This document shows, piece after piece, positions 1 through 9,522 of a stretch of DNA of 64,000 nucleotides. A program made the translations under genes and the position numbers. Numbering within the stretch: position 1 is the first letter of the stretch; each line of letters starts with the position of its first letter. Source of the DNA: Polaribacter cellanae (lineage in GTDB: Bacteria > Bacteroidota > Bacteroidia > Flavobacteriales > Flavobacteriaceae); assembly GCF_017569185.1 (NCBI RefSeq), contig NZ_CP071869.1, positions 3,944,501 to 4,008,500 of the forward strand. The letters run 5' to 3'. The notes beneath the pieces were generated by a model. It was not told the origin of the DNA. It worked only from the letters and a program-made list of their open reading frames with translations, and ran no database searches.

Positions 1-500
1 ATGTAGGAGGTTTACCAGATTTTATGAAATTAAAAATCGTAGAACCTTTAAAAATGATTTTTAAAGACGAAGTAAGAAGGGTAGGAGCTTCTATGGGGTT
101 AGATTCAGATTTATTAGGTCGTCATCCTTTTCCAGGACCAGGTTTAGCAATTCGTATTTTAAGCGATATTACTGCCGAAAAAGTTCGTGTTTTGCAAGAG
201 GTAGATGCTATTTTTATCAATGGATTAAAAGAAGATGGTTTGTATGATAGCGTTTGGCAAGCAGGTGCAATGTTATTGCCTGTAAACTCAGTTGGAGTTA
301 TGGGAGATGAGAGAACATACGAAAAAGTGGTTGCTTTAAGAGCTGTAGAAAGTACGGATGGAATGACTGCAGATTGGGTAAATTTACCCTACGAATTTTT
401 GCAAAAAACATCAAATAAGATAATAAATCAAGTAAAAGGCGTTAATAGAGTAGTATATGATATCAGCTCAAAACCACCTGCAACTATAGAATGGGAATAA
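1..500 (+). CDS. guaA: GMP synthase (glutamine-hydrolysing), C-terminal part; 5' end outside window
   Basis: This is the last part of GMP synthase, which aminates XMP to GMP with ammonia from glutamine in purine synthesis. The open frame runs in from the window edge: the codons before the first ATG at 24 read NVGGLPDF, which is GuaA sequence, so that ATG is internal. What remains is the end of the ATP-pyrophosphatase domain ([27 protein letters not shown]) and the GMP synthase dimerisation domain, ending in the typical KPPATIEWE. The protein is complete at its C-terminus and no lesion is seen. The following lipoprotein gene starts only a few bases downstream. Confidence 0.95.
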   Translation, partial: VGGLPDFMKLKIVEPLKMIFKDEVRRVGASMGLDSDLLGRHPFPGPGLAIRILSDITAEKVRVLQEVDAIFINGLKEDGLYDSVWQAGAMLLPVNSVGVMGDERTYEKVVALRAVESTDGMTADWVNLPYEFLQKTSNKIINQVKGVNRVVYDISSKPPATIEWE

Positions 501-505
501 AATAT

Positions 506-2134
506 ATGAAACATTTAAAATTTTTTATTTTTCTGTGCATTTTAACGTTTACTGTTTCTTGCGGTCAACAGAAAAAATACATTCAGTATAAAGTCAAAAA
601 AGGAGAAACAATTACAGAAATTGCCAAGAAATTGGATATGTCTGCAAGAGATTTGTATCGTTTAAATCCGGATGTGGATAAGGAACCAAAAGAAAATACG
701 GTTATTATTATCCCTAATAAAAAGATAAAAACTCTTAAAGGTGGAGATGTTAACAAAGATGGTTCCATAAAAAAAGATAAAACGAATAGCGATACCAATG
801 GTAAGACAGATGTAATTACAGATAAAGAACGTCAAAGAAACGAGCTAATTGAAGAATTAGAAAAAGAATATAAAATCCATGAAGTTAAAAAAGGAGATAC
901 TTTTTATAGCTTAACAAGGTTTTACGATGTTTCTCGAGAAGATTTAATTGCTTTAAACCCTGAATTGTCTGAAGGTTTAAAATTACAGCAGATTATAAAA
1001 ATTAAAAAACTAGAAGAGATTTTCGATGAAGAAGAATATTTATATGAAGATGAAATTGAAGAAGGTATTTCTATAAAAGCAGCATTATTATTGCCTTTTA
1101 GAGCAAAAGAATTAGATTCTTTAACTCGAACTCAAATTTTTGGAAGCAGTAAGTTGGCAAACATTGTAACAGAGTTTTATTTAGGAGTACAAATCGCAGT
1201 AGATTCTTTAAGAAAACAAGGGGTAAATATTCGTTTAGATGTTTACGATACAGACTCTAATAGTACCAAGATTAAGAGTATTGTTGCAGAAAAAGATTTA
1301 GATGATAACGATGTTATTATAGGACCTTTATATTCGGAGGAAGCAGAATTCTTAGCAGAAAAAATTAAAACTCCCATAGTTTTTCCTTTCTATTCTAAAA
1401 AGCAATCTCGATTTACTTCTAAAAGAATTGTAAAAACGGCCCCTAATAAAGAGTTGTTTAGAGGGAAACTATTAGAATATATTAAAGAAAACTTTCACGA
1501 TGGAAATATTATTTTAGTAGGAGATGGAAAAGCAGCTTCTAATTTAAATTCTAGACAAATTCAAAAAGAATTAGAAACGCATGATTCTATAAATTCTGTA
1601 ACAGTAATAAGATCTCAAAAAGGATACATTAAAAGAGAAAAATTTACGGATGTTTTAAAGCCAAATATGAGAAATTTAGTGGTTCTAACAACAGACGATA
1701 ACGTAATTGTGGCAAGTGCTATTAACAGTTTAATTAGTTTGCCAGAAGATGTAACTGTTCGAGTTTTTACATTCGATAAAGTAAGTGCTTTTAATAAAAT
1801 AGATAATTTTAAACTAGCGAAAATTGGTTTTACTTATGTAAGTGACGAGTTTGTTAGAGAAGATTCATTCAAATCTAAAAACTTTAATAATAGGTATTTA
1901 CAACAAAATGGTGTTTTACCTTCTTATTATGCAACTAGAGGTTTTGATGTTGCTTACGATGTTTTAGTGCGTTTGGCTTCAGGAAAAAGGTTAAAATCTA
2001 CCTTTGATGATGGCTATTCTTACAGAGTAGAAAGTAAGTTCGATTATACAAATAAAATGTTTAAAACATCAGAAAACAAAGGTTTGTTTATTGTTAAGTA
2101 CAATCCAGATTTAACTTTAACGAGAATAGATTAG
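506..2134 (+). CDS. LysM-domain lipoprotein with PBP1-like (LppC/YraM-type) ligand-binding domain
   Basis: This is a secreted lipoprotein predicted to bind peptidoglycan. I chose the ATG at 506 over the one at 491 because it starts directly with a signal peptide and a lipobox (FTVSCGQQ), and because 491 would overlap guaA. Two LysM repeats follow, both with the YxVKKGxT start: one at about residues 25-70 and one at about 125-168, separated by a charged linker. The remaining ~360 residues (from SIKAALLLPFRAKEL) look like a periplasmic type-1 ligand-binding fold, as in amino-acid ABC receptors and LpoA/LppC. The ligand is unknown. It follows guaA closely and ends at a strong hairpin terminator. 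Confidence 0.85.
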   Translation: MKHLKFFIFLCILTFTVSCGQQKKYIQYKVKKGETITEIAKKLDMSARDLYRLNPDVDKEPKENTVIIIPNKKIKTLKGGDVNKDGSIKKDKTNSDTNGKTDVITDKERQRNELIEELEKEYKIHEVKKGDTFYSLTRFYDVSREDLIALNPELSEGLKLQQIIKIKKLEEIFDEEEYLYEDEIEEGISIKAALLLPFRAKELDSLTRTQIFGSSKLANIVTEFYLGVQIAVDSLRKQGVNIRLDVYDTDSNSTKIKSIVAEKDLDDNDVIIGPLYSEEAEFLAEKIKTPIVFPFYSKKQSRFTSKRIVKTAPNKELFRGKLLEYIKENFHDGNIILVGDGKAASNLNSRQIQKELETHDSINSVTVIRSQKGYIKREKFTDVLKPNMRNLVVLTTDDNVIVASAINSLISLPEDVTVRVFTFDKVSAFNKIDNFKLAKIGFTYVSDEFVREDSFKSKNFNNRYLQQNGVLPSYYATRGFDVAYDVLVRLASGKRLKSTFDDGYSYRVESKFDYTNKMFKTSENKGLFIVKYNPDLTLTRID

Positions 2135-2160
2135 TTAAGAAAATATATAAAAAAAAGCAT

Positions 2161-2174
2161 GGGAGCATGCTCCC
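2161..2174. repeat. 14-bp perfect palindrome, copy 1
   Basis: GGGAGCATGCTCCC is a perfect palindrome, followed by TGTTAC. The same core followed by TTGTTATG occurs at 57729-57742, so this appears to be a dispersed short repeat. Here it lies in the 3' region between two convergent genes, just before a longer terminator hairpin. Confidence 0.6.
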
Positions 2175-2182
2175 TGTTACCA

Positions 2183-2222
2183 AAAAACATCCGCTGTAAA
2201 ATTATTTACAGCGGATGTTTTT
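2183..2222. terminator. Bidirectional intrinsic terminator
   Basis: This is an 18-bp perfect stem (arms 2183-2200 and 2205-2222) with a four-base loop, ATTA. The core arm is CATCCGCTGTAAA. A-runs on the left and T-runs on the right make it usable from both sides. It sits between the convergent LysM lipoprotein gene (plus) and the small membrane protein gene (minus). Confidence 0.9.
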
Positions 2223-2239
2223 ATGTTTAAATGAAGGTT

Positions 2240-2755
2240 TTAAATCTTCTTCATTTGCTGTTTCATCATGGTCATTTGCTCTTTTAACATTCCGTGTTTG
2301 TCTAATTTTTTAGCTTCTGCCATTAAATTTGTTGCTTCACGTTTGCGTCTTTTCGTCATTGCAATTCCTGCCAACTGTAATTTTGCCATTGCCAAATCAT
2401 GATCCATTGATAAGCCTAATTTTACAGCTTTTCTTAAAAATTTTTCAGCCTGTGTCATGTTTGTTTGGCTAAGCATAATTCCGTGTAAATAGTTGTAATA
2501 ACCTTGTTGTTTTACAGTTAAAGCAGTTTCTGGGTTTTTAATATAATTTAACCATTTTTTTGTTCCCTCAAAATTTTGCTTTCTTAACTGTAAAAAAGCA
2601 AGCAAAATAAACTCATTTTTAAAATATAATAGCACAAAAATTCCTGCTAATAATAAAATAGAAATTCCATTCATTATATTTCCTTGACTAAATTGATATA
2701 CAGCCCAAACTGTTATTAAACCTGCTAAAATTAATTTTATATTTTTATGAAACAT
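2240..2755 (-). CDS. Small membrane protein with TPR-like helical tail, function unknown
   Basis: About 171 residues. I chose the ATG at 2755 (MFHKNIKLILAG) rather than one 18 codons upstream. It places the first hydrophobic segment at the N-terminus, and a sequence fitting the Bacteroidota -7 box (TATTTTTG, complement of 2807-2814) overlaps the upstream start. Two membrane segments lie at about residues 6-45. They are followed by a soluble helical region resembling tetratricopeptide repeats (YYNYLHGIMLSQTNMTQAEK) and a Lys/Met-rich end. It lies 114 bp downstream of ccsBA on the same strand. A role in cytochrome maturation is possible from position only. Confidence 0.65.
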   Translation of the reverse strand: MFHKNIKLILAGLITVWAVYQFSQGNIMNGISILLLAGIFVLLYFKNEFILLAFLQLRKQNFEGTKKWLNYIKNPETALTVKQQGYYNYLHGIMLSQTNMTQAEKFLRKAVKLGLSMDHDLAMAKLQLAGIAMTKRRKREATNLMAEAKKLDKHGMLKEQMTMMKQQMKKI

Positions 2756-2869
2756 GTTGTGTTTATTTTTTATGATATCTAATTCCACGAGAATTTTTAC
2801 AATGTGCAAAAATACATTTTCTTATGAAGAATCACAGAAACTTCCTTTGAAATTTATAAGATATTATAT

Positions 2870-5800
2870 TTATTTTTTATAATATTTACGGTATTTAAAC
2901 CAAGCAAAAGTTCCTAAAATTGCCACAAAACCTACAGAGTAATAAACAGAACTTGGTGTGATTACTCGATCTCCACTTGCATAAGAATGTAAGCCAGATA
3001 AATAGAAGTTTACTCCAAAATACGTCATCATAATAGAAGCATATGCAATTACAGACCATAAATTAAAAGTATATCTACCACGTAAACCTGGTATTAAACG
3101 CATGTGTAAAACAAATGCATATACCATAATAGAAACTAGTGCCCAGGTTTCTTTGGGATCCCAACCCCAATAACGACCCCAACTTTCGTTGGCCCACATA
3201 CCACCTAAAAAGTTACCAATGGTTAACATTATTAAACCAACAGTAATTGCCATTTCGTTAATTATGGTAAGTTCTTTTATGTTTAAATCCATTTTCTTTT
3301 TGTTCTTTTCATTGGTAAAAACCATTAAAAGAAGTGCCACAATACCTAAAATCATCCCTAAAGAAAGTGGTCCATAACTAGCTACAATAATAGACGTATG
3401 TACTAAAAGCCACCAAGAATTTAAAACAGGTTGTAAGTTTGCAATTTCAGGGTCTATCCAGTTTTGGTGTGCAAACCCTAATGTAATTGCCACTAAAAAA
3501 GCAGTTGCTGTAATGGTTAATGCAGATTTTCTTCCCATAAAAAGACCAAACAGCATAGTTGCCCACGCAACAAATATAATCGACTCATAGGCATTACTCC
3601 AAGGTGCATTTCCACTAATATACCAACGTGAAATTAAACCTAATGTGTGGAAGATAAATAAAGCAACTGTTATGGCAGTTAGTACTTTAACAGTAGTGTC
3701 GATCCATTTTTTAGAATTAAAAATTTGCCAAATTACAAATATGATTAGAAACAAACTAACAAAGCCATAATAGGTTGCCAATTTTTGAAAAGGCTGAATT
3801 TTGTTGTAACCAATCTCTAAATCTATTTTTCTTTCTGAAGGATAAACTGCCGCCCCAAATTTTTTCTGAAACTTCTTTATTCCATCTAAAATCTTATTTG
3901 CTTCAGTATAATCGTTTGTCTTTTTCGCTTTTTGTAAAAATTGAATATATACTGGCAAAGATTGTCTTACAAAAACAGAATCTGTTCCTTTAAAGTTTGC
4001 TTGAGAGCTTTCTGGTCTAGAAACCCATTTGTTGTTATCGTCGTTTGGTATTGGGTAAATTTTTAAAATTCCACCACCAATAGCACTGTATAATAAACCA
4101 ATTCTTCTATCAATTTTTATAAGATCTTTTTCAAACTTATTTTTAACCTTTTTCTTTTGAGCTTCTGCAACTTTTTCTCTAATTTTATATTCGCCAGTAT
4201 TGGAAACAATAAAGTCCGACAAACTTGCAAACTTAGTATCTTCATCGACCCCTATAAATTTTCTAATCTCTTTATTTCCTTTCTCTAAATAAATTACAGG
4301 AACTTCGTACCATAAATACGGATTTTCTATAATAGATAATAAAACCTGACTTGGCTCCATATCTTTAAATTTATCTGTATGGCTTACTTTTCGAACCAAT
4401 TCCGAGGCAAAAGTATGTGCAGGTTTCATTCTACCACCAGCATCTTGTATTACCAGTTTATTAAAACTTTCGGCGTGCTTTGCATCTACCAAGTTTGCTT
4501 CTAAAATCGAATCTATTTGTTGGGGCGAAAGTTTGGTTGTTTTATGGTTATCATGTTGAGAGAAACCAGAAGTACTTAGTAAAACAGCAGCAAAAATAGA
4601 TAACGTTAATTTCTTCTTTCTAATCTTCGTTAGTCCTTTTTTCAAGTCGTCGAAACGTGTATTTTTCGCAAAAAGAATGCAAATTAATCCAGTATATAAT
4701 AAGGAATATCCTAAATAGGTAACAAAAGTTCCTAAGAAATCGTGATTTACAGAAAGGTGCGTTTCTTCTCTCTCACCAGACAAATCGTAACTCGCTTGGA
4801 AAAATTTATAGCCTTTGTGGTCTAAAATATGATTCATAAAAATTCGGTAATCGAACGTTTCATCTGTATCGATAACAGTAACTTCACTTGCATACGCTGC
4901 TGCACTTTCAGATCCAGGATATTTTTCTAGTTGAAAATCATTTAGTTTTATACTAAAAGGGGTTTCTAATATTTTAGAACCATATAACATTCTAAAGTTT
5001 AACCCCCCAACAGAAAGTTCTTTAGAACCATCAGAATTAAATTTTCCTCCAGTAAGTTCTACTCTTTTGGTTTCGTTATTGGCTGTAACATCTACAATAA
5101 TTAAATCTTGTTTTTTATCGTCTTTTGGACCGCGAACGGTTTTCATAATTCCTTTTTCTGCAGGTTTGGGAATAACAAATTGTAAATCTTCAATATTATG
5201 TAATGTTAAATATTGGAACTCTTGTAAAGAATCTTTTATAATTTTCCCTCTTTTTTGGTCTGCCATTCGAAACCAATCTCCATCTGCTTTTGCTTTCATT
5301 TTTAAAACGCCATCTTTATTGGTAAAGTTGATGGATGCATTTTGTTCATTTGCTTCAAAACCGACTAAAATTCCATGAATATTTTGTAAAGTTCCTTTTT
5401 TAATCCAATGTTCGTGACGCGTTCCTTCCGAAGATTCAACAAAAAATAAATGTTCTTCTCCATTTTCGTCTTCTACTAATTTTTTCTCTGCCCAAGGAAT
5501 ATAATCTACCAATTCGAAAGAAAAATCGGTATTACTGTCTTTAGTTTTAAAAGTATCTGAATAGGACCAAGAATTGCTTCCCCAAGCAGAAAGCATTATG
5601 GGTTCGTTAATTTCTGGTTTTTGTAAATTTCCATCATCTACAATAGCGTTTAAGTAAGTAGTTTCCGATAAAAATTTATTGGTGGTTTGTCCTTCTTCAA
5701 TTAGCATAATTCCCTCATAACCAATGTAACGTGTAATTCCTGCACCAACTATAATTAACAAAAAAGAAGCATGAAACATTAAAACAGCCCATTTTTCTTT

Positions 5801-6016
5801 TCTATACAAACGATATCTAAAAATATTTCCAAAAAAGTTAATCACGAACAAAACCATAATTAATTCGAACCACCAAGCGTTGTAAATAAGAGCTTTGGAG
5901 GTTTGTGTGCCAAAATCATTTTCAATAAAAGTGGCAACGCCCATTGCTGTTGCAAATAAGATAAACAAAACAGCCATTAAACGTGTAGAGTATAGGAAAT
6001 TGAATAAATTTTTCAT
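2870..6016 (-). CDS. Fused cytochrome c biogenesis protein CcsBA (ResB-CcsA), System II
   Basis: A 1048-residue fusion of the two System II cytochrome c synthetase subunits, which export haem and attach it to apocytochrome c outside the cytoplasmic membrane. The N-terminal half is ResB-like: membrane segments in the first ~100 residues, a large extracytoplasmic domain, and a further segment near 430-460. A second extracytoplasmic stretch follows. The C-terminal ~280 residues are CcsA-like, with many membrane helices and the tryptophan-rich WWD haem-binding signature (WGRYWGWDPKETWALV). Conserved histidines flank it. Fused CcsBA is known from Bacteroidota and epsilon-proteobacteria. The gene is intact, is transcribed away from the HELGH gene, and is followed by a small membrane protein gene. 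Confidence 0.92.
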   Translation of the reverse strand: MKNLFNFLYSTRLMAVLFILFATAMGVATFIENDFGTQTSKALIYNAWWFELIMVLFVINFFGNIFRYRLYRKEKWAVLMFHASFLLIIVGAGITRYIGYEGIMLIEEGQTTNKFLSETTYLNAIVDDGNLQKPEINEPIMLSAWGSNSWSYSDTFKTKDSNTDFSFELVDYIPWAEKKLVEDENGEEHLFFVESSEGTRHEHWIKKGTLQNIHGILVGFEANEQNASINFTNKDGVLKMKAKADGDWFRMADQKRGKIIKDSLQEFQYLTLHNIEDLQFVIPKPAEKGIMKTVRGPKDDKKQDLIIVDVTANNETKRVELTGGKFNSDGSKELSVGGLNFRMLYGSKILETPFSIKLNDFQLEKYPGSESAAAYASEVTVIDTDETFDYRIFMNHILDHKGYKFFQASYDLSGEREETHLSVNHDFLGTFVTYLGYSLLYTGLICILFAKNTRFDDLKKGLTKIRKKKLTLSIFAAVLLSTSGFSQHDNHKTTKLSPQQIDSILEANLVDAKHAESFNKLVIQDAGGRMKPAHTFASELVRKVSHTDKFKDMEPSQVLLSIIENPYLWYEVPVIYLEKGNKEIRKFIGVDEDTKFASLSDFIVSNTGEYKIREKVAEAQKKKVKNKFEKDLIKIDRRIGLLYSAIGGGILKIYPIPNDDNNKWVSRPESSQANFKGTDSVFVRQSLPVYIQFLQKAKKTNDYTEANKILDGIKKFQKKFGAAVYPSERKIDLEIGYNKIQPFQKLATYYGFVSLFLIIFVIWQIFNSKKWIDTTVKVLTAITVALFIFHTLGLISRWYISGNAPWSNAYESIIFVAWATMLFGLFMGRKSALTITATAFLVAITLGFAHQNWIDPEIANLQPVLNSWWLLVHTSIIVASYGPLSLGMILGIVALLLMVFTNEKNKKKMDLNIKELTIINEMAITVGLIMLTIGNFLGGMWANESWGRYWGWDPKETWALVSIMVYAFVLHMRLIPGLRGRYTFNLWSVIAYASIMMTYFGVNFYLSGLHSYASGDRVITPSSVYYSVGFVAILGTFAWFKYRKYYKK

Positions 6017-6044
6017 CCTTTTGAAGTGCTTTTTAAAAGAGTTA

Positions 6045-6052
6045 CAAATTTA
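6045..6052 (-). promoter_or_regulatory. Possible -7 box for ccsBA
   Basis: On the minus strand this reads TAAATTTG, an exact match to the Bacteroidota -7 consensus TAnnTTTG, 28 bases before the ccsBA start codon. A good -33 TTTG at the usual spacing is not obvious, so this is tentative. Confidence 0.3.
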
Positions 6053-6127
6053 AGCATAAAAGCACAAATAAGCGATTTGTATGCGCTATATTTATTGAAT
6101 ATAAATTGTTAAAAAACAAAATAATTA

Positions 6128-6691
6128 ATGTCTAAAAAACATATAATACCGTTTAATATTAAAGAAGAAGTAGAATTTGCATTACAACATTATCCGCAAT
6201 TAAAGAATATACATATAGAATTTAAGTTTAAGAAAAATATTAAAAAATCTACAATGCAGGCAAGACCTACTTTCGATAGTTTTTTTAAATCAAAAAAAAA
6301 TAGAAAATACTTGATTTTAATTAGCGAAAAATTTAAAATTTCTGGAAGAGAATTCTCGACAGTAGATATTCCTAAAGATATTTTTATTGGTTGGATTGGG
6401 CATGAATTGGGGCATATTATGGATTATCAACATAGAAATAAGCTGAACTTAATTTGGTTTGGAATAAAATATTTATTGTCCGATAACCATATAATTGAAG
6501 CAGAAAGAGCCGCAGATAGCTTTGCAGTGCAACACAATATGGAAGAATACATTTTAAAAACGAAAGATTTTATTTTGAATAATTCCGATATTCCTGAAAC
6601 TTACAAAAACAGAATTAAAAGATATTATTTATCGCCAGAAGAAATTATGGAATTGATTAAAGAAAGAGACGAATTATTAGCACAAACATGA
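6128..6691 (+). CDS. Putative zinc metallopeptidase-like protein (HELGH motif)
   Basis: A 187-residue soluble protein with no signal peptide or membrane segment. It has a zinc-binding HELGH at residues 92-96 and, about 35 residues later, EAERAAD, which could supply the third ligand (Glu) as in gluzincins. I do not recognise a named family. It could be a small cytosolic peptidase or a degenerate M48-like domain. Its stop codon overlaps the ATG of the next gene by four bases (ATGA), so the two are probably translated together. The substrate is unknown. Confidence 0.7.
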   Translation: MSKKHIIPFNIKEEVEFALQHYPQLKNIHIEFKFKKNIKKSTMQARPTFDSFFKSKKNRKYLILISEKFKISGREFSTVDIPKDIFIGWIGHELGHIMDYQHRNKLNLIWFGIKYLLSDNHIIEAERAADSFAVQHNMEEYILKTKDFILNNSDIPETYKNRIKRYYLSPEEIMELIKERDELLAQT

Positions 6692-8415
6692 GAGAATTAG
6701 CAATTATAGGTTTTGGACCTAGAGGTTTGTATTCATTAGAGTGTTTGTGTGCAAATTTATCCAAAAAGAAAAAAGTGCAACATATAAGCATTTCTATATT
6801 CGAAAATGAGGAAGATTTAGGAGCTGGAAAAGTATGGAATACCAAACAGCCAGATATAAATTGGATAAATATTTCTGAAAGAGCATTAAAAGGTTTGTCT
6901 GGTAGAAAAGAAATAAATTTTGGAGATTTTACGATACCAGCATTTCCTTCTTATAAAAAATGGTTGCCAAAAAAAGATAAATTTTTATCGAAAATAACAC
7001 CAGATAAATTTCCGCCAAGAAATAAGGTTGGTAGGTATTTGGTAGAACGTGCAAATTCTATTATTGCTGTTTTAGAAAAACATAAAATGGTAAAAACTTC
7101 TAACGCAGTTATTGTAAACATCGATTTTGATTCTAAAAAGTTTACGTTAACAGATTTAGAAAAAAATACATTTTTTTTTGATGAAGTTTTATTAACAATT
7201 GGGCATCAAACTACAAAATTTGATAAAGATGTAGAAACTTACGAGATACAATCTTTAGACAAAAAACACACTTCTTTTTCGCAAGTATATCCTTTGGAAA
7301 CCATAATAAAATCTAAGAAAATTGCTCCAAATACAAACGTAGCAATTAGAGGTTTAGGTTTAAGTATGATAGATGCTGTAAGAGCTTTAACAATAGAAAA
7401 AGGAGGAAGTTTTAAAATTTTAGACAAAAAAACATTTGAATTAGAATTTATAGCCTCCAAAGAAATTCCTTATAAAATTATTCCATATTCTTTAGATGGT
7501 TTGCCAATGGCGCCAAAACCAATTCATGCAAAAATGGATGCAATTTTTAAACCCTCTAAAAAACAATTGAAACTTTTTAAGAAAAGTATTAAAAATATAG
7601 CTAGCGGAAAAGAAGAAACAACAGGAAATGAGTTTTTAAAGAAAGTTACTGCGCAAGTTTCTGCAGAAGTTTATCTAAATTTAGAAAATAGAATCCCTCT
7701 AAAAATTGATAAAAAAGAAGTTAAGAAAATAATAACTTATTGGTTAGAAGACAATTTTTACAAACATGAATTAATAGAAGATTCCAACCAAGATATTGCA
7801 ACAATTCTTGCCTCTTTTGTAGAAATGGCTATTGGAAAAAGAGCTGTTTCTTTAGATTATTGTGTAGGGCAAGTAGTGCGTCATTGCCAACCAACATTGT
7901 ACAAAATATTTTCTCATGCGAATGTCTCTGAAGAAATTATTGGTGAAGTTATAAAATTAGACGAGCAATTAAAAAGGTATTCTTATGGGCCTCCAATTGA
8001 AAGTTTACAACAATTATTGGCGTTACATAAAGCAAAAGTTGTAGATTTTTCGTTTGCTGATAACCCAAAAATTGAACATAATGAAAAAGGATGGAAATTT
8101 TCTAAAGACGGTAAAGAAATTACTGTAAATGTAATTGTAAATAGTGTTTTAAGTGCGCCAAAAGTATTAGATGTTACTGCCCCAATTATTCTAAATTTAT
8201 TAAAAAACGAGATAATAAAGCCAATACATACAAAACTTGGAGTGCATACAAATAAAAACGGAACTATTATAAATGCTGATAAAAAAGAGATTCCTTTAGC
8301 GGTTTTAGGAAGATTAGCAAAAGGAAGTGTTATTGGAGTAGATGCAATTTTAGAATGTTTTGGATCGAGAATTAAAGATTGGGCAAAAGGATGTGTAGAA
8401 AGAATTGAAAATTAA
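6688..8415 (+). CDS. FAD/NAD(P)-binding protein (NAD_binding_9 type)
   Basis: A 575-residue flavoprotein-like protein. The dinucleotide-binding loop IIGFGPRGLYSLE is at residues 6-18, followed by the ENEEDLGAGKVWN region where FAD ribose is usually held. The fold resembles the NAD_binding_9 family (HI_0933/lysine N-hydroxylase-like), whose members are mostly uncharacterised. There is no membrane segment. It is translationally coupled to the HELGH protein upstream (ATGA overlap). Its last four bases overlap the end of the convergent TIGR03915 gene. The substrate cannot be read from the sequence. Confidence 0.8.
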   Translation: MRELAIIGFGPRGLYSLECLCANLSKKKKVQHISISIFENEEDLGAGKVWNTKQPDINWINISERALKGLSGRKEINFGDFTIPAFPSYKKWLPKKDKFLSKITPDKFPPRNKVGRYLVERANSIIAVLEKHKMVKTSNAVIVNIDFDSKKFTLTDLEKNTFFFDEVLLTIGHQTTKFDKDVETYEIQSLDKKHTSFSQVYPLETIIKSKKIAPNTNVAIRGLGLSMIDAVRALTIEKGGSFKILDKKTFELEFIASKEIPYKIIPYSLDGLPMAPKPIHAKMDAIFKPSKKQLKLFKKSIKNIASGKEETTGNEFLKKVTAQVSAEVYLNLENRIPLKIDKKEVKKIITYWLEDNFYKHELIEDSNQDIATILASFVEMAIGKRAVSLDYCVGQVVRHCQPTLYKIFSHANVSEEIIGEVIKLDEQLKRYSYGPPIESLQQLLALHKAKVVDFSFADNPKIEHNEKGWKFSKDGKEITVNVIVNSVLSAPKVLDVTAPIILNLLKNEIIKPIHTKLGVHTNKNGTIINADKKEIPLAVLGRLAKGSVIGVDAILECFGSRIKDWAKGCVERIEN

Positions 8416-9188
8416 AAATCGGGTTGCTTCTCACTTAAATATTTCCAATAACGTTTGGGAACGTGTCTAACGTGCAACTTCATGTTTTTTCTTTCAGTAA
8501 TATTGGTGCTTTTAAAATAGTTTTGCCATAATTTTTGAAAATCGAATTCTTCCTTTGCAAAATAATCTTCGTTTGTTTTTGAGAAATCGAAATCCGGAGG
8601 AAATTCCATATCTATAATTTCTACTGTTTTTAAGTCATAAAACAACCCATAATGTCTTACAATATCGTAAATAACCCATTTTTGGTCTGCATATCTGCGT
8701 TTAAAATGTTTAGAAATTAAAGGTAACACATTAAAATCTGGAGAAATACTGGCGAAATAAATCTCGTCTTTTGTTAATCTAAAACGCACAAAAGCTTCCA
8801 TTCTGTGTTTTTCTCGGCTTACGTTTTTTGCAATTTGAGACGTTTTTAAAACACTTGGCTGTGTAAAATTGGTATCTACTTTTGTAGAGTTTTTAAAAAT
8901 ATAAGAAATGTAATCTAATAGAACATTTTCTACATTTTCTTGCTCACTTAAAAAAGCGTAGTAAATTTTAGTGCAAGAATTTGTGGAAGCCTTTTTCTTT
9001 AAACCTTTCCAAACTCTGTCTGCTTTTTCTTTATTGGTAAGAATGGTTTCATTTTCTGAAAATAGCTCATTCTGAACAACAAATTCATTTTGAATAGTAA
9101 CATCTGCTAATTTATATTCAAAAACATAGAAAACACAGCTTAAAAAGCCTTCAAAAGAGCCGTCATAAATTAGTGTTTTTCCTGTCAT
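8412..9188 (-). CDS. TIGR03915-family protein (putative DNA metabolism, DUF4130)
   Basis: A 258-residue protein matching the TIGR03915/DUF4130 family by its start (TLIYDGSFEGFLSCVFYVFE), its middle (EAFVRFRLTKDEIYFASISPDFNVLPLI) and its end near FQKLWQNYFKSTNI. Family members sit next to the TIGR03916 radical-SAM protein and often fuse to uracil-DNA-glycosylase domains in other bacteria, hence the DNA-modification or repair label. The biochemistry is unproven. The partner lies directly upstream on the same strand, but 334 bp of repeats separate the two. The gene converges on the FAD protein gene with a four-base overlap. Confidence 0.88.
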   Translation of the reverse strand: MTGKTLIYDGSFEGFLSCVFYVFEYKLADVTIQNEFVVQNELFSENETILTNKEKADRVWKGLKKKASTNSCTKIYYAFLSEQENVENVLLDYISYIFKNSTKVDTNFTQPSVLKTSQIAKNVSREKHRMEAFVRFRLTKDEIYFASISPDFNVLPLISKHFKRRYADQKWVIYDIVRHYGLFYDLKTVEIIDMEFPPDFDFSKTNEDYFAKEEFDFQKLWQNYFKSTNITERKNMKLHVRHVPKRYWKYLSEKQPDF

Positions 9189-9208
9189 TAAAATATTTAT
9201 TTAATTTA

Positions 9209-9508
9209 TGTCATTTCGACTTTGTGGAGAAATCTCAAATTCTAAGGCTAGAATATTAAGATTTTTCGATTCCACTGCGTTTCACTCTAAATGACAATTT
9301 AATAAAAAAACAAATGTCATTTCGACCTTGTGGAGAAATCTCAAATTCTAAGGGTAGAATATTAAGATTTTTCGATTCCACTGCGTTTCACTCAAAATGA
9401 CAATTAAATAAAAAAACGAATGTCATTTCGACCTTGTGGAGAAATCTCAAATTTTCAGCTTATAATATTAAGATTTTTCGGCTTCACTTTGTTTTGCTCA
9501 AAATGACA
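9209..9508. repeat. Three tandem 88-bp inverted-ended repeats with 106-bp period
   Basis: Three units, 9209-9296, 9315-9402 and 9421-9508, each exactly 88 bp and starting every 106 bp. Each begins TGTCATTTCGAC and ends AAATGACA, so the ends are inverted repeats. Inside, GTGGAGAAATCT faces AGATTTTTCGATTCCAC, so each unit can fold into a long hairpin. Units 1 and 2 are nearly identical and unit 3 has diverged in the middle and right arm. The array fills the gap between the TIGR03915 and TIGR03916 genes. It resembles the REP-like hairpin elements scattered in flavobacterial genomes. No coding sequence is seen. Confidence 0.92.
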
Positions 9509-9522
9509 AGTTCTTTTTAAGA

